From Bacteroidota bacterium (GTDB taxonomy: Bacteria > Bacteroidota > Bacteroidia > B-17B0 > Aurantibacillaceae): 64,000 bases of DNA. The position numbers and the translations under genes are program-made. The stretch lies in assembly GCA_016185125.1 (NCBI GenBank), contig JACPOC010000052.1, positions 41,872 through 105,871 of the forward strand, written 5' to 3'. The notes below the pieces were generated by a model, which did not search any database, was not told where the DNA came from, and was given only the letters and a program-made list of their open reading frames with translations. How positions within the stretch are numbered: the first letter of the stretch is position 1; each line of letters opens with the position of its first letter. Positions 63,001-64,000 of the stretch are shown piece by piece.

Positions 63001-63704
63001 TGAGTGGGCAAAAAGAAAAAATACAGCACATCATTGCATTAATTGCAGAAGACTTTAAGAAAGCCGAATTTGAAGAAAGTAAACTTATTGAGTTTATTAA
63101 AATTAAAATTGAAGAATCAGATAATAAAGTTTATAAACTTTTAAAACGTATTGAAGAATTTCGCGAAGAGCATGGTTTGGTTTATAACGAAGGATTATTT
63201 AATACTGATTTTGCAACAGGACAAAAACGTGAGATCAGCGGCCGTGCCGTTAAATTACTGGAGCAACTTCGTTCAGCTATTAAAGAACAAGAGCAGGAAG
63301 AAATTCGCTTACAGGATCTTTTTGAATTAAAGTTCAACATCAAAGAAGGAATGAATGAAACAGGATGGACTCATAAGATCGACAGTATTGGAAGTACCGG
63401 AACTGATATTCTTGTAAAAGCAATTATTTATATAACGTTGCTTCACGTATTCATTAAGGAATCTAGTCACCGCAGCAGCAAAGACTTTAAAGTGCATTGT
63501 ATCATTGATGAAGTGGGACAGATCTCTGCTCACTACCTTCGTGAGTTATTAAAGTTTGCCAAGAACAGAAACATTATGATGATCAACGGACTTCCGAATA
63601 AATCGGGATTGGAGAGTCATTATAAATACACTTATCAGTTCAGAAGAGAAGAAGGCGGTAACGTGCGTATCTTCCCAAGTATTATTACAGAGGTAGAAGC
63701 GTAA
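60021..63704 (+). CDS. MukB/MksB/JetC-like SMC ATPase
   Basis: Walker A GTNNFGKTSLQ, ~900-aa coiled coil, signature-like SIGSTGTDILVKAI, Walker B KVHCIIDEVGQI. Confidence 0.85.
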   Translation: MENVRILNRIVQINIANVKYADIELCGNTCFVGTNNFGKTSLQRAILFFYSANSRGLGIANSQKSFEEHYFRFENSYLIYEIATEDKPFFVMVYRHNKLVFRFVDAGYNPDFFLNNNDEAMKIKEVIANLEKRDIYVSNQIDTFERYRNIIFGTETDKQLSKFFLLKGNEKYQNIPKSITNVFLSSKSSIDSRFIKDFIANSLTTENSSIKLEQVERQLRQFNEKYTDIETYVKKETSQLIELIDKKFDQVHMLKGAQMEMADKLGSSLRFAESQNEAIREAAKKKDEELELLTSEHEYQKESIESKQNDVREEIGYYDRTIREANKKLKEYKEKNIDEAVEKNAEREKLQVELNIARREYESLTSNVASIEQKYSSLIENLRNDKTAYINKINSRTGEIFNHYNELQLLQKNEFNKRDAELKQKREEASSELNAEVTSKQIEFNQLKSDEKVIRSTRFYEQEIKALENELAELRAVSYKNKSERAIKQNMIQTIQREWESLETRLKTSLNNRVNQTNNEIIKLKNEIKEIESKLNVQHDAFYGFLEKNVKDWQNTIGKVVNEKLLFRTDITPQKSEETANSLYGISLNLENVEVVSKTLEEYQFEKNERLAQIRDLEEALNQFQTANNEEKMLAADKFGKQLGELKEDVKVLTYSLELADKREQKLGIEFEDWKSKAGSEVEESLTGNRQKLNIIEEELAILNKKKNHLLNDFNTQFDRLKSYNEERLTELKERQETEISELEVEKKNQVKEFEAKEDELTKEKDSSFKSKGVDSKLLKVVEGRMKELQANLKDIEQYAQIVSDYLKDKREKFDQLPDLIQKKDEFVKSNADFSAQLEEATRKFNLKQMELKKQKRAFDEELIEFNNGVNFFSNNFRETPVYNKYSDIIERAEPKRTNYKIMDLCTQLLKNDSHFNEEYGAFQRYVNEFAGKFRMDNHFNFVIRNDASQGEYERFAQNLRSFINENKIEMSIAETATQIGLVTDSIATKVKELSGQKEKIQHIIALIAEDFKKAEFEESKLIEFIKIKIEESDNKVYKLLKRIEEFREEHGLVYNEGLFNTDFATGQKREISGRAVKLLEQLRSAIKEQEQEEIRLQDLFELKFNIKEGMNETGWTHKIDSIGSTGTDILVKAIIYITLLHVFIKESSHRSSKDFKVHCIIDEVGQISAHYLRELLKFAKNRNIMMINGLPNKSGLESHYKYTYQFRREEGGNVRIFPSIITEVEA

Positions 63705-63724
63705 CTATTTTATTTAAAGAACCA

Positions 63725-63871
63725 TTGACCACAACTGCTTTCAATTATAAAATAATAACAAAATTTAAAGACCGCATCTCAACTGTGGAAGTTTGGGATA
63801 ATGGTATTTTCTATATTAAGCTGGAAGATAAAGTCATGGTTCAGCTCGAAGATAGCATGAACTGTATGTAG
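63725..63871 (+). CDS. 48-aa hypothetical ORF
   Basis: TTG-started MTTTAFNYKIITKFKDRISTVEVWDNGIFYIKLEDKVMVQLEDSMNCM*. Confidence 0.3.
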   Translation: MTTTAFNYKIITKFKDRISTVEVWDNGIFYIKLEDKVMVQLEDSMNCM

Positions 63872-64000
63872 TCAAACCAATCTGTACTTTTAAGCCTAAA
63901 TAACTTTGGACATTTTCTTTTTTAAAATTAGTTAATTTTTTTGATTTTTATTAGCAGTCGTAAAATTATTTCCAACTGCGGACTTTGGCTTTTTTAAGGA

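Noticed and set aside
62439-63533. Minus-strand ORFs inside the SMC-like gene
   Set aside because: Shadow ORFs opposite a 1227-aa coiled-coil CDS.

Overview
AT-rich Bacteroidota-type chromosomal window, judged from GLPGLI, OMP_b-brl, WbqC-like, DUF2779-like and large LepB-type proteins, bS16 with a long C-terminal tail, and TTTG/TAnnTTTG-like promoters. Most of it is ordinary housekeeping: ABC-F/EttA, XerC and XerD, HPF, bS21, bS16, Ffh, FolD, PyrD, RibD, AroQ, Sua5-like, acyl-CoA carboxylase, a fused 2-oxoacid dehydrogenase E1, TcdA, TatD and two signal peptidases. The unusual parts are: (i) an accessory segment (~39.5-46.9 kb) bounded by two 20-21 bp tandem-repeat arrays in opposite orientation, each directly 5' of a small uncharacterised ORF, with a 28-aa 'RERERD' mini-ORF plus terminator before the left array; (ii) a three-gene MukF/E/B-like (MksFEB/JetABC-like) SMC operon at the right end with no visible JetD; (iii) inverted-repeat (MITE-like) elements, one carrying a GxxExxY gene, plus REP-like hairpins with a compensatory base change; (iv) several genes whose conserved N-terminus lies upstream of any canonical start, including an outer-membrane protein broken at a T10 tract inside its signal peptide, which could be phase variation, slippage or assembly error. 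All functional names come from reading the translations by eye; no searches were run.
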